From Theobroma cacao (taxonomy: Eukaryota; Streptophyta; Magnoliopsida; Malvales; Malvaceae): a stretch of 64,000 nucleotides of DNA. Made by a program: the position numbers and the translations under genes. Of the stretch, positions 1-13,800 are shown in pieces; position 1 is the stretch's first letter, and each line of letters begins with the position of its first letter. The notes beneath the pieces were generated by a model. It worked only from the letters and a program-made list of their open reading frames with translations. It was not told the origin of the DNA and did no database searches. The DNA is taken from assembly GCF_000208745.1 (NCBI RefSeq), contig NC_030852.1:1875539-1939538 (forward strand), read 5' to 3'.

Positions 1-577
1 GACGACCAATCCACTTTCCTCGCGGGTCCCACACTCCAGTGTAATCTGTTTCCCTTCTTCTTCACCACTCCCCGTACACACGCGTGGACCTCACTCGCCA
101 TGAGCAAACTAAAACATAAAACACATCCATAAAAGGCAAAAATCAAACCAAACCAGGCCAAACCAACCCAACAACCAGCCTCCCTGAAATTTAGTGAGCA
201 GTCGAATCTCGCTTGGCTCCCCGCTCCCGTCACGTAAATCGAAATCACGGTCAGCAATTTCGTCATCCACGTGTCACACATGCAAGCGTTTTGTAACGTA
301 GATGATCCATAAAACATAATTTGCCATTGAATTTTCAACTAATTTACTATACAATGCCACTGAACTACTCAAACTGAAAAACACACACATTTTTATAAAA
401 GGCTTTAAAATAATATAATTAGTTGCCCCACACCGTCACCATCCCAAAGCTTCTTCTCTTTGGAATTTATTCGAGTGGGAACCAATCTTTTCACCTGGCC
501 CACCCTAAACTAACAGTAAAAACTATAAATTAACCTAAAAAATCCTCTGAGGAACGGTAATTAATTTAATTACCGTC
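1..577. other. Intergenic, 3' flank of the aspartic protease gene
   Basis: No coding sequence is visible. The stretch lies downstream of the minus-strand protease gene and should contain its 3' UTR. A CACGTG core (G-box type) occurs near 270. It may also be the promoter side of a gene beyond the left edge, but nothing decides this. Confidence 0.4.
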
Positions 578-2053
578 TTAACATTTACGAGGAGAGAACC
601 CGACCTTGTTATTAGCCAGATCGAAGCTGACACGTGTCCCTTGCTGCTGCACGTTCCCAATGATGGACAAAGACGACGACGTAGGAGCGAACGCGAAGCA
701 GAATACCCCGGATGAGTCCACGGGGATCAAATAGTTTTTCGCGGGTAAATCCAGCGACTGTCCACCGAAATGAAATGCCACCGTCGGGACCCTGACGCTG
801 GTCCTCGAAGACAGATCGTAACACGTGTCGAACAGCGCCACCCCACTCGCTGTCGGCAAGTCGTGAGTTAATTTCACGAAAGCGTCTCGCAGGGCGTTGT
901 AAGCCTGGGTTTGCAGCCGAGTTACGGCGGTGCCGCAGTCGACGATGACTCCTCCTTTTCCTGATGCGTCCATATCGAAAAGGCCCGTGGGGAGTTGAAC
1001 CGGTTGGCCACCGACGCTGAACCCGGTCAGACCAACGTAATAAAACGTATCGATCTTTTGGTTCCTCAGTAATGGAGCGGTGACCGAGTCGCTTGTTAAC
1101 CCCGAGTTGAAATCCAAAGTCGAAGACGAGGCCGAGTCACGATTTACTAAACAGTATGAGAACGACGTCGCTTTGATCTGAGATGTTAAGGACAAGGGTC
1201 CACCGCCGAGTCCAAGCAACCCGGCAGCTCCAACGAACAAGCCTTCATTATCATGGCCACAACCCAAAGCAACGCCATTAATGTTACCGGAGTTTCCAAA
1301 TGACACGGTTTCGGTGACAAAGTCACCGACCGTGTAAGACCCATCTCCGTACGAGACTTGGTATAAACATTTCCCGCTACGGCAAGCGGAAACTTCAAGA
1401 GAAGAACACTGCCTTGACCCGCAAGATACCGGGCTGTAAGTGGAGGATCCCGACGGGTTAAATATCGGGTCGGATTGTTGGTAACAGTCCGAACAAGGTT
1501 CACATTGGATCCAAGTAATATCACTTCCGGTATCGAGAACCATGTAAAATTGTTTACTCGGGTTACCGACTCCGATCCGTGAAAAGTACTCGCCGCTTCC
1601 TTGGCTCGTCCCCGAAATGACCGGGGTTGAAAGCGCCTCGGGCCGGATCTCAGTCGGTAGCGGTCGGAGCTCGGATTTTTTGACACCATTGAGGGCAAGT
1701 TGGAGTTTGGTAGTGAGGGAGTCGACCCGGGATGAGTCACGGTCGAGTCGGGAAAGCACAAGGCTTTTGTAGTCGGTGTGGTGGGTTTTGCGGAGAGACC
1801 CCCGAGAGTGAAGTGGAATAGAAAAAACAGACGAAGAAGAAGAGTTGAAGAAAGGAGCTGCACTCTGGGCTTGAACGAAGGATGTTAAAGACTGTGGATC
1901 GAAGGAGAGAATATGCTGCGCTTGTTCAAGAGAAGAAGAGACATCGAGGGTCGTCGTTGCTTGCGGAGAGTGACGAGAGAGGGTGGAAGTGAAGAGAAAC
2001 GAAAGTGAAAAGAAGAAGAGGAAGGAAACGGGGAACTTTGAAGAAGAAGCCAT
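578..2053 (-). CDS. ASPG1: ASPG1-like pepsin-type (A1 family) aspartic protease, intronless
   Basis: Secreted or endomembrane aspartyl endopeptidase of 491 aa in a single exon. The start at 2053 was chosen because it is directly followed by a hydrophobic signal peptide (about residues 7-24). An in-frame ATG at 2137 would lie upstream of the TATA-like element at 2101-2107 and so is probably not transcribed. A pro-segment runs to about residue 145. The first catalytic motif is DTGSDITWIQC (D174) and the flap is YGDGSYTVG (about 235). The second catalytic motif is DCGTAVTRLQ (D372), with Cys where most pepsins have Ser or Thr; I recall the same DCG in Arabidopsis ASPG1 but could not check. The nepenthesin-type cysteine-rich insert (CEPCSDCYQQ) and the C-terminal IGNVQQQG motif are present. 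Known Arabidopsis ASPG1 acts in guard cells in drought and ABA responses; function here is inferred by family. No frameshift or stop is seen. Confidence 0.93.
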   Translation of the reverse strand: MASSSKFPVSFLFFFSLSFLFTSTLSRHSPQATTTLDVSSSLEQAQHILSFDPQSLTSFVQAQSAAPFFNSSSSSVFSIPLHSRGSLRKTHHTDYKSLVLSRLDRDSSRVDSLTTKLQLALNGVKKSELRPLPTEIRPEALSTPVISGTSQGSGEYFSRIGVGNPSKQFYMVLDTGSDITWIQCEPCSDCYQQSDPIFNPSGSSTYSPVSCGSRQCSSLEVSACRSGKCLYQVSYGDGSYTVGDFVTETVSFGNSGNINGVALGCGHDNEGLFVGAAGLLGLGGGPLSLTSQIKATSFSYCLVNRDSASSSTLDFNSGLTSDSVTAPLLRNQKIDTFYYVGLTGFSVGGQPVQLPTGLFDMDASGKGGVIVDCGTAVTRLQTQAYNALRDAFVKLTHDLPTASGVALFDTCYDLSSRTSVRVPTVAFHFGGQSLDLPAKNYLIPVDSSGVFCFAFAPTSSSLSIIGNVQQQGTRVSFDLANNKVGFSPRKC

Positions 2054-2100
2054 TTCTTTTGGGGGGGAGCAGTGAACGAGAAGAGCAGAGCAGAGTTGGC

Positions 2101-2107
2101 TTATATG
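2101..2107 (-). promoter_or_regulatory. Candidate TATA box of the aspartic protease gene
   Basis: On the minus strand this reads CATATAAG, about 48 bp before the chosen ATG. A transcription start about 30 bp downstream would leave a short leader of roughly 20 nt. It also argues against the in-frame ATG at 2137, which lies upstream of it. Confidence 0.4.
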
Positions 2108-2449
2108 TTGGAGAGAAAGGGAGAAAGGAAGGGTCACATCAAGCTTGTTGGGGTGATATTAAAAGCGGATTGGTGAGCGGAGGAGGAGGAGCTTTCAACC
2201 TAACTCTGGTTGCCTTTTGCTTTTATCTTCTTCATCGATCAAAACCAGAAAGCGTACGAACAACTTGGGATTTCAATCATTGCCTCACTCTCACTGTACT
2301 TTATTGCCGATTTATGCTTTGTTTGCGGATAACGACATCCACCACTGGGTTTTGTGCTTGCTCTTTTGGTTCTTTCTGTTTTTTGCTTTTGAAATTTGAA
2401 AATTTTTAATTTAATTTCGTGATTTTTCATTATATTTATTACCTTCAAT

Positions 2450-4150
2450 TAAATTTTATATTTTTTATTAAATTAAATAATTTTTTATAATTAATAATTA
2501 ATTAATTATTATAAGTTAAAATGACAATCGTCATTTTTATACGTGATGCTATGTGGAGGTTTAAATTGTCACGATATAATAATATGCTTAAATAGTATCA
2601 TATGATATAACAAATATCGTAAGGGTCTACTCATGTTTTCTTTTTAATAGTTACGTAAAACTTTAATGTTTGAGAAATTAAAAATAAGAGTGATCATTTA
2701 AAAATGGAATGCTACACCTATAATCCTACAATTTAAATTAGTTCTAAAGAGATAAATCGGATAAAAGTGGTTTCAATTTAAAGAAATAGGGAGCACAAGT
2801 GATAAAAGTGGAATGGGAGTCGAGAAATGTCTTAAGTTTGGTGCTACATATTAAATCCTTATTCGTCTATTCATCTACCAAAATATATCAATTATTATGA
2901 AACTGGCATGTGAGTTGTAAACGAATTAATATATTTGAATCCATAATTAAATAGGTTAATAAATGGAAACTCATATAGGTATCCTTTCTATACCCACTAT
3001 CAAGAACTCCTTCTCCTTACATTTAATTTTAGTCGACTTGAAGTGGAAGTGAATGGTATTTCGTGGATTATTGTGTTTGAAGTTATATGTTGGTTTCTTT
3101 CCAAATGACGAAACTCCTTCATTTTTAGAAGGGAAGGTTGTCAACACGAAAGATCATCTTATTTTCATTCATACTTTATCTTCAACTATCCATAATTCTT
3201 ATTCATATGATGTCGAGAGTAAAGGTTCCCTTACAAATTGAAGAGAAGAAATATTTATTGGTCAGCTTGCTTTTTCTTTAAGATGGCTTTCTTTGAATTA
3301 AAATGGCGCTTATCGTCGATCTTAAAATGGATCATAAAAGGGTATATAAGGTCGTATAAAGTAGAAACCCAAACTCATTTAAACCCCATCTGTCTTTCCT
3401 ATCCACGCCTACTTATTTTACCACCATTAATGACCACTTTCCGTAGAACAAGAAAAAGCAAAGATGAAATGATAAGGAAGATAGGGAGTGGAATATGACT
3501 CCTACTCTTTTTGCAATCACATATAATACATAAATTAATTTCTTAATTTAATAATAAACCTGTTTATTTTATTGTTTAAAAAGTTTAATCTGAATGTATT
3601 TTCATTGCAAAAAATTTGAAAAAAATCTTACTGACTTGAGACCCGTTTGGTAGGCCTGCCCATGGTGCAGCGAAACCATATCACATACGGGTCACGTTTG
3701 TTTACAAGTAGAGGTGTTCATAGGCCGAATTAAGTCTGATTTTTATGGACTCGGATTGAAGTTCGGTTTTACTTGATGTGATTAACTTACGTTGTTAATA
3801 AATAATATATTTTACTAAATTTAAAATTTAAAATATCAATATAAAGCAGAATTTATTATTATTATTTTAATAATACAATAATAATTAAATAAATAAATTG
3901 GACCGAGCTCGGGCTTGACTTTAGAAAAGAGAGATTTTCCATAGGCCCGACCTAAGACACCTAACTAAGGCGTTAATTAGGCCCTCGGCCTCCATTCGTA
4001 AATTTATCGAACTAAATCTTTTAACTTGAGCCCAAATGTTTATAATAAATATATCAAAAAATTTAAAGAAAAATAAAGGACATAAGGCTTACTACTATGA
4101 ATAAAAGACATGCCTTAACGCATTTGAGGATGTTTATGTGTGGCACGTTT
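2450..4150. other. AT-rich intergenic stretch, with a possible MITE remnant at about 3706-3990
   Basis: No convincing gene; short open frames here have no recognisable composition. At 3706 the sequence TAGAGGTGTTCATAGGCCG resembles the end of hAT-type MITEs, and GGCC/CCGAGC-rich words follow to about 3990. No clear opposite end or target duplication was found. Confidence 0.35.
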
Positions 4151-4194
4151 AGAATTATATGCTTTGGTAGATTAGGGAATATATATTCAGCAGT

Positions 4195-4545
4195 ATGCGT
4201 CGGGTTGAGTTGTGGGAGTTTACCGTGGTTTATGTTTAGCATTAGGAATTGGGCTATCGGAAGATTGACCTGTAAGTGGACAATAAGCTAGTTGTGCAGG
4301 CCATTACTTCACCCCTGGTTCATCTACGCGTTAGCTCTGATCTAATTCAAGTCATTCAACAACTACTTCAATGTCGATGAGAAGTTAGTATGGGGCATAT
4401 TTATAGAGAAGGAAATATATTAACTGATTGCATGATTAACAAGGGTTTTTCTATAAAAAATGACTTTATTTTATGATATTCCACCAGTTATAACTCGAAA
4501 TTTGTTGATGAACGATACGTTGGGATATGTTTCCCTAGATTGATT
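4195..4545 (+). pseudogene. Degenerate RNase H-like (RVT_3) fragment of a LINE-type element
   Basis: Reading across stops on the plus strand gives peptides with the order seen in plant RNase H-like domains: ELGYRKIDL, then VDNKLVVQAI, then GHIYREGNILTDCMI (the usual HxxREGNxxAD motif with a changed residue), then VGICFPRLI near the end. Internal stops (for example in the VYV-H-ELGYRK stretch) make it nonfunctional. It lies between the CASP and ASPG1 genes in opposite orientation. The parent was probably a non-LTR retrotransposon or a domesticated RNase H gene; I cannot distinguish these. Confidence 0.5.
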
Positions 4546-4841
4546 AGAATATAATAATTTTTTTCCTTGAAAAGAAAAAAAAGAAGAAAAGAAAAACTTC
4601 CACTTGGCTTTCTTCATTTCACCGTAAAATTTTCCAACTTAAATTCCTCAGGGCTGTTTACGTTGATACACAGAAAGTAAACGCGAAAAAAATTTCAACC
4701 TTTTCATTGTGAACTTATAACAAATTCCGACATGACATCATTTCTGTTACATGTACAGTTTATGACATTTCTATACATAATTTCAGTGCCATATTCCTCC
4801 AACAAAGAACAAAGTAAATGAACACAATGGGTAGATGATAC

Positions 4842-7800
4842 CTAAAACCCGCGTGGGAGGTTCACATTTTTTTCTCCGACGAGGGCTTCCTCAGGGCCAT
4901 TGCTGCATTAGCAAAAATATATGTGGTGTCAGATAATTAGAAAGGGGAAGCAGGAAGAGCTATCGAAAGATTAGGGCAAAATGATCACCTGAGGTAGCTT
5001 AGAGCTGACATTCGGTATAGACATGTAAAAACTAGGATATGCAAACCAATTGTGTAGAAAAATGCAAATGTTCGAGCATACCTGCAAAGGAGGCAATTTG
5101 TTAGCTAATCAGCCAAATCTATAGAAACACAAATGGTAGAAGTCGCATGAAATTGCTGAGGGAAATTGTTTCAGCCTCCGTTTTACGATGGTGAGTGCAT
5201 TCAATATAAATGAAGGCCAACATCCCAGTGCTATCACACCATATAGGGGAAACAAAGAGTACTATATTTTATATGGAATTGGACAACGAAATAAAACCAT
5301 ACTTGTTGCCCAGAAGAAAACGTCCACTGCTTAGTGTGATTCTGTCTCTGAAGCCCAACTCCTTGTATCTTTGATCCCTCTCCTACGTAGTAAATAAAAC
5401 AGATTACTCCAAGATATCCACAGCATAAAAAAAAACATGAGATGAATTGGAAGCCTGTGGATGTAATGCTAACTGAATTTCAATATTCCCACGTTGTGAG
5501 TTGGCATGGGTGGTAGAAAACTGAGTATGCATGTCTCCACCGTTCCAACTTTGTTTCTGATTAAGATAAGCTTTACAAGGGCAATTATTCTTCATTCTAT
5601 TTGCCTGATAAACATATTTCTTACAGCAATGTACAGGGGTGTATATAAATATTTATCCTGAATCTATCCTGACATCACAGCGGGAAAGGAATACTTGAGC
5701 TCGAAAGAAACCAAAGTCATCTATAAGTCTTTGACTGAGAACTTGAAGAGGAACATGCCAAAATCATTATTGCATATATAATGGAACACATAGCACTGAT
5801 ACAAAATTGAAATTATGCTTAAAGAAGATATATGAGTAAGAAAGTTTAATGCTTACAGAGATCATTTAAATGCAAACAAAACCAGAGGCCCGTGACGAGG
5901 CATTGTCTTTTCTTCTAAAATATTCTAATGAAAGAAGAGAAAGGAACTCTGCTGGCCTAAGTTCAAAATCATTCAAAATCAAACTAGATCACTAGATATA
6001 TGTGAATGTAACAGATCAATTTATTCATGAAAGGAGCACATGTTCACCAACCTTTTTTGAGAATGCAGCAAAGGGATTAATATCATCCTCATATATCTTC
6101 TTGTACTTGGATTCAACATCTGAGGTGAAACCACTTTCAAGATCCTCTGCGTACTGAAAAGTAATCAAATACCAAAACTGAGCTTCAAGAAGCTAAAGGC
6201 ACTACATGAGAATTACAAAAAATACTAAAAAGAGGTACCTTCTTTGATCCTCTAGAAATTACTTTCTCCTGGTTATAGTCCTGGACATAACGAATCTTTC
6301 CATAAAGTTTAACATTATCAGCTTTTGTTTTCTCCAGTTCTGCTGTTAGCTCCCCTATCTTCTCCTTTAATTGCCTTATTTCCTATAAAATATGGAACAT
6401 TCAACAATGTTAATTTGTGGAAATCATAATCTTAACAATGCATATAAAAATAATTCCATTGAATAAAAAAAATGCGAATATGTTCAGAAAGGTAAAAAGC
6501 ATTACTTCTTCTGTTTCTCGTAAACGTGCCCTAAATCGGTCACGCTGGTTGCAGATCACCTTCAGCATTGAGCTTTGGTCTTGATCTGAGGAAATATGTT
6601 TCTGATCTGTGTTCTGATCCAGAATAGGAAATGTATTAGTAATAAATCAAAATAAACTCATTGTGACAAACAAACTACTTCACTTGCAAAACATGCTTGA
6701 ATTTAAACAAATGTGTTTCTGCCTGTAAATACTATTTATTGTGGTCTATGATATCAAGAATTAAATTGCAAAATTTAACATCACCAGTCAGAGACATCAT
6801 TACCTCCATATGTTGCCCTGCACTCTCAACAGGTAAATCATGCTACACGCAATGAATGCTTAGGACAAATAAAACTATAAATTCTTTCCTAACCTAACAT
6901 TGAAATGAAGAAAATCAGAAAATGTTGCTGACACTGATTCTTTACATTTATCCAATTTTCTATTAAATTGGACAAACTGACTTTTACATGTATATAATTT
7001 TCTATTAAGTTGGACAATCTGACTTCTTGGCAGAGGTCCTCTAATCTTAGTAACCATCCCTCTTCCCCAGACACACCAAAACATTAAAAAAAAAAAATTG
7101 TAAAAGATAAAGACATAAGAAATGAGGAACCAAAGGGTTAAGAAAGAATCTGATAAAATAACCTAAACCACAAACTTTGAGGTATCAATTCTCTGGAATG
7201 GATAGAAATGATAAAGGAGCTAGAATGTATTTAATCAATGCAATGTAAAGGGTAAATATGAGTACAAGTATAAACAACAAACACCAGGTTGTTAAGTTCT
7301 GTTCCCATTTTCTTTAATATAAGTTACATTCTATTTTAGAGAATATATATCTGAGTAACTTATACATGTAAAGTAGCAAACAAGAGAAATATACCTCAGA
7401 AAGTTCATTCACCCCACTCTCTGAAAGATCCCAATCATCAAAAAGAGTCCCTTTTCGTTCTTTGGAACTATAACCCTGCCTTAGAAAAAAAGATTGAGAT
7501 GAAAAAGAAAACATTGCAGTGCAGGAAATTGACTAAACGAAAAAAATTGTTATGCTGACTCCAACGTCATAATCTCCATGGAAAAACATAGAGCTACAAA
7601 TTGATAGTTTCAATCTTTCACTGGGTAAGACAATTCACATATATGCAAGTCATTCAAGGAAAATGCTGTATCAAGCACAAAATGAAGCTGGTCAAAATTG
7701 CCATTTTGAGAATTTCAGAAGAAATGTATCCAAACCTTCAATATATCATCTTCTAATTTCTGAATCAGCTTCTGTTGTTCGTTAACCTTTTCCGTGAGCT

Positions 7801-10800
7801 CTACTATTTTGCCTTCAGCTGTTTCCAGCAAAGATGTTTTCTTGGAAAGTTTGATCTGAAAACCAGTAAAAGATATATGAGTGCAGTTAACTCATATCAA
7901 AAGCATCAAAATCTAACTAATATCCAAAATTTTCCAAAATAAGAATACAATATGAAAACCACAAATGTCCACAAGATATTGACTTCTGTATTATTTTCAT
8001 CTAGACTAGATCTCAACAATCCATTTATATGCATCCTTATTGGAGAAAATTGGAAAAAAGAAAAACTAGGGAAGCAAAGCACCAAAAAGACTTCATACCT
8101 TCAGCTGTGTAAGTTCATGTTCCATTTTCCTGTTTTTATCAAGAAGAAGAGACTCCATTTTACTCATCTCTTCCCCACTGGTAGCTGCTTCCCAATCTTC
8201 AGCCTCAATTGAATTATAACCCACTGCCTACACACACAATAATGAAAGAAAGACACATTGTGATGTTATTGAGCATGAGGAAACAAGAAAATAACAAGAC
8301 AAAGTCATGCACAATTTAGCAACACCTGTTAAGTTTAAATCTGACAACAACCAGAAGACCAAAGATGGAGACAATTCTTTTTCTTTTTCCTTGACCAAAT
8401 TTAAAACAAAATAAACAGACCACAGGTGTTGAAAAGTATACCAGTTTGAGTATAACTCAAGCACAGACTCATCCTCCATAAATTCATTTCTCTTAAATTG
8501 CAATATATAACCTCTTTAACCACATGATACTGTAGAGGCCACAAGTCAACAGAGCACAGAAAAAAGGTTGCTTAAGTGAAACATTAAGCATTCCCACATT
8601 CTAAAAAACAGTCTTAAAGTCTCAAGCAAATATTGGTATGGATGAAAGGATTTAAGTTCAGTTGTTGATTTGCCACTCGCTTCTTGCTTCATTAAAGTTG
8701 CTAAAAGGCAAAAGCAAAGAGTAAAAAGTAACACCATATTTAATTGAAATAAAAAACAAGCCAGTGGCTACTAGCTACATATTCAAAAAAAATTATATAA
8801 AAGTAAAATATCCATTCTGTTATTAAGAAGAGTTAATTGAATTTTCCAAAAAAATTATTGCCCTTTTTTCTTTTTATCAAAAAACACATCAGCCTTTTGC
8901 ATAAAAAGCAAAAAGCAAGCCAGCAAAAGCAACAACCAAACAGTATCTTTGGAGTTTCTTCTAATTCTTATCTGATTTGAAATTACAAACTAATTGACCA
9001 TTCAGCATATCATCATTGGCTAGAACACAATCAAAACAAGCAAGAGAATCAGTTAGCCAACAGAACTGGCATAAATTGGGAACTTGTGAATCATCTTAAC
9101 TTCAGAAAACTCAATTACACAAAATTCTTATAAGCGTCGGCAGCTAAAACTAAATTAGCCAATGGAGATCTATAACCAAAAAATCCTTTGAAGGATGGTT
9201 ATACCTGCAAAATTTTCACTTTCTTATGCAAATCATCAACCAATTTTGTTGTTGGCCTTACTTGAAGCTCTTTCTTCATCTCCTCAAGAGCAACTTCCTA
9301 GTTTGTCATATAAGATGAGGAAAAGGAAATGTAAGAGGCGAAAAAAAATCCTTCCACACGAATCAAAAACATTCATTTTAATAAATATAAATCCAATACA
9401 AAAATAAAGAAAAGTGAGACAATAATGTCAACTTTGGTAAAATTTCCTATCTTCAACACACTGAATAAAGCACAATGGAAATATTCTCCAATCTCACTAA
9501 AAGTTGTGTAATCTAACAAGTACCCTTTGATCTACCATATTATTAGGAGATATCCTACGTGCCAAATCATGAAATTCTTTGTGAATGGATAGACTACATA
9601 CTTATAACGGGTAAATCGCATTTACACCCCATGTGATTTTTTCCTTAACACACCCCATGGTTTCATTCTGTTATCATAGGTGGTTACAGTGTTAAGTGCG
9701 AAGAAAAAAATGCCTTCTAAATATGAGGGCATTTTTGTCTTTTTATAAAAATGTCATAAACCCCAATGGTAATGGATTGAAACCACATGATGTTAAGTGC
9801 AGGAACAGGAAATATTCTAGAGTGTTTAGTAACAGAAGTGAAAACCACAAGGGCGTAATTACCTAATTTTTAATGACTAGCACAAAAGTTAATTACACAT
9901 TGCATTGATTGGATGAATAAAACAACAAGGTTTTGTACCTTTTCATTGAGCAATGAATTCAATTTCTTGATCTCGTTCACATGTTCTTCTCGCTCATTAG
10001 ATAGGGTGGTTTCAATGTTGTGAAGTTCCATATTCAGCTCAGAGATTATCTTCTCTTTGGCACTCAGGGAGTTTTCAAGTATAGTATTAGAATCTACATT
10101 ATTGCTGTGTCCAAGCAAATGATGACAAACTCAGAAAAAAAATTTATTTCCAATATGAACTTGAAAATTGTAGAAATATGAATGCAGACATGGTGGAAAG
10201 AAGTATTACAAATGTGCACATTACCACATGTAGAACAAATTTTGACCGGGTAAGAAAGCCATTATAAAATGTAGAGTCAGGAAAAAATATTCTTGGAGAA
10301 ATAATACCTTATTAACGTATTACAACAATTTACTTCACATCAAATGGTGTTCTTAAAAGGAAACTTGACCTTTCAGTTCTCCGCACACAACGTTTATCCA
10401 GCCAATAGTCAAAGGTAAAGTACAGAAAGGGGTCCAAGCATAAGTTAGGTATATAATGAACCAAAGAAAGGGAGAAGAGGTAAAGAAGTTGGAGGGAGGA
10501 GGCATAGGAAGATATTGATTCAGAAGAGTCAAAATGTTGATCCAAATCAAAACCATATATTGAGTAATTAAAGAGAAGTAAGTGTCCTGGGATCACAAAA
10601 AAATCTTTGTGGTCTTTTTTAATCACTTGCATTGGCAACACTGCAATGTAAAACTGTCTCTACAGCATGTTTGTGAATTTATAAATTTCTGCAAATACAC
10701 AGACAAAATTTCTTGCTTAAAAATAGATGTTTTGCCTCCTTTCAGTTATGCAATTGGCTGCCTGCCCAAGCCCAACCACATTCCACCCCTCACCCCCTCT

Positions 10801-13800
10801 TTTCCCCCAGTGAATTCTAGGCCCCATCAAGAACAAAGAGTATTTGTTGACTTGATACTCTTAAAATATTATCCAGACTTCTACATGATACATACAACAC
10901 TTGGTAAACTAAAGATGGAATCAAGTATCAAGTATCAGATTTTAAAGTGTACCAACTTATTAAGACACAAGTACCTGTTCCACTCATTTCTTCTGCAAGA
11001 TATAACAGGAACACAGATAGTGCTTTTGCAGAGATAATGGAACAGGAGTATTTTACCTTCTCTTGTTTTCAGACTCTTCATGTACCGACTGTAATTGGGA
11101 GCGTAGAACACCCTGCAGAAAAATCCAATTAAAAACAGGGACCATCAAACCAAAAGGAACCAACTTACCAAAAAAAACAAAATCCAAAAATTTAATGCAT
11201 GCCCTCTTAATATGTTAAAATGACTATGTCACCAGAATCCACCACAGGGCATACATCAGAATAAAATTCTTGCAATCATGATCTGCTTGACTGCTATAAA
11301 TAGGTGCAAGGATTCTTTTATAAGCAGCACAATTCAGATATTGAAGCCTTTTAATTAAATTATAATAACCTATGCTGGCATGAGGGAGTGATTGGCAGCC
11401 AGATATTATTAAGTTGAAGAAAGGCAGTTGTAATCCTTTATTTACAAACTAGGTTCAGAGTTGACAGCCATATGCACCTATACTGCCCTTTGCTCTCATA
11501 TCAGCAAATCAAGATCTTAAATGGCTGACATGTTTATGGGTCAAAATTAGCAAAAATATCACATGTTTAAATCACCTTCTCCCTCTCCAGACTAAAAAGC
11601 CGTGTTTGGGCCCGCTCCACTTCATCCATCAAAAGGTTGACCTCAGATTGCTTTGCTGCCCTATCTTCCTCTGTATTGTTAAAGACAATGTAAGACACTA
11701 GAAGCTAGGGCAAATACTCCCGGCAATGAGGGAAAAACGAAGCAAACATACTAGAATCAAGTTTCTTTTGACAATTAAGGAGTCAAATAACAAGTTTATA
11801 ACAAAACAGTCAGATTCAGTCTATCACCTGACTGAGCACGAAGTTCAAACAACTGGCTTTGTGCAAGTTCATGCAATTTTTGCATATTTGATACACTTTC
11901 CTTAGCTTGCCGTAACTGATCTTGCAAAGATTGCTCCCTGCATAAGTAGAAAAGACATATATCAGGGAACATAATGATTAATGACATAAGACAAAGAACA
12001 GGTTAATTAAGACAGCTATCATGACACCAACCATTGGAATCATAATTCGGGTGCAATATTCAGCTCAATTCATTTCCTAGCATAAACAAGGGAAGAACTC
12101 TAACAAGAGACAGAATATCTAACAGCTCACCACTAGGCGCAGAAACATACCTGTCTTTTAAAACTTCTAGTGTTTTCTGGTTCTCTTCTGCCAAACTGCG
12201 TTGCTTAATCTCCACAATTTCTTTCACTTTTTCCTCCATCTGAATGCATGCCCAAAATTAAGCATTCAGTTGTCTACCTCAGAAATAACATCCCAATTTA
12301 GTTTAAAGGGTGAAAGAATAGAGACATGGAAAATTGTTGGGAGGAAATTTCAAAATGACAATGCTTGAAAGGAGCTACTCCAATAGTTGAACCTAGATGC
12401 TGATAATAGACAGCAACATACCAAGCCATAAGCCCTCATTTTTTTTCTTTGATAAGTGAAGGAAGACAATATGCCATAACCTTGACATGCCATAATTGTA
12501 TCTTGAAAATAATTAAACTTTTTAAAGACAATGTCACCGCAATTGTAGCAAGTATGTTGCCAATCTAACACAATCCAGTTTGCAAAAATTTTTCATTTCT
12601 CGATAACTCAAGCATAAGAAATAGAAACCCTCTGCAACTGCCACCCAAAGGGTGGAGCAGTTGAATCCTAGAATTCATTGACAGACGGAGCTTGTGCAAA
12701 TAAAATACAACAGGCCCTAAAAACAATTATTAACTAAAATAACATAATTGATAAAACAATAATTTCTATTTCCAAAGAAAACAAACAAATTACTAACGAA
12801 GAGAAAAATATAATGTAAAAGAATCCACCAGATAATGGGAAAGACTAGTCTCATGAAATGGACCATTTCTCAATTTTTAAGCTGCTGAATCTTTCTAAAA
12901 CTTCAGTTTCAAACTAATTACACCCTTTCTGATGCTAATGTAACTCCTAACAACTGAAAGAAAGATGCCCATTTGTAGGGGAAAAAAGTGAAAAAAAGAA
13001 AAGAAAAGAATTGGGGAGAAAAAGTTTAGATTTTTTATAGCAAACTCTCTGGAAAAAGTTAATGTTTACAACAACAGGTCAATGTCTTTTACAAATACTA
13101 AAAAAAGCTCAACAAAGCATTACCTCCAATTACTAGAGGTTTTATGTTTATTAATATATAGTTTAAGTCCTTTTTTTCAAATTCTTTTCTTTTTGCATTT
13201 CTAGCCATGTTGTTGGTCCTACTTGTATCACCATAGCCACTCTTAGAACAAAAATAACTGCAGTTTCACAAGACCTCTTTAAGTGAGGTCACGATCAAAA
13301 ACAGAATGCCGCATTTTAGCAAAGTAGACTAAGCACTGCTAACCTGTTGCTCTAACTGGCGAGTTCGTTCTTCAAGTCTCCTTATTGTTGCCTGCTGATT
13401 TTTTAAGTGCATTGCTTCTGTTCTGAACTCTTCAAGCTCAACTTTCATCTTCCTGTTCTCTGATTCCAATTCAGAAATTTTTAAATCTTGCTCCTGCAGG
13501 GAAAGTATGACTCAAATGAAACAAACTTGATGCATAGAAAGAATATTTTTGCTTGGAAGGGTTGGAACTACATATATGGAGTACAGGACAGTAAATTTAA
13601 TAATAACTTTTTTTTTTCTCTTGACATTTTTACAGTTTCTAAATAAGATGTTATCAGCATACATACTTTCCGTATGATATCATTTTTTCCCTGTTAAATT
13701 TTAAAAACATCCAAAAAACCGATAACATGTTATAATTTTGCACTGTTCCCTAACATTGTTCATTCAATTCAGTTTAAGCTTTATGCAGGCCAATTTCTAG

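Noticed and set aside
1186..1863. 225-aa minus-strand open frame within the aspartic protease
   Set aside because: Overlaps the protease in another frame; no domain, and the protease frame carries all conserved motifs.
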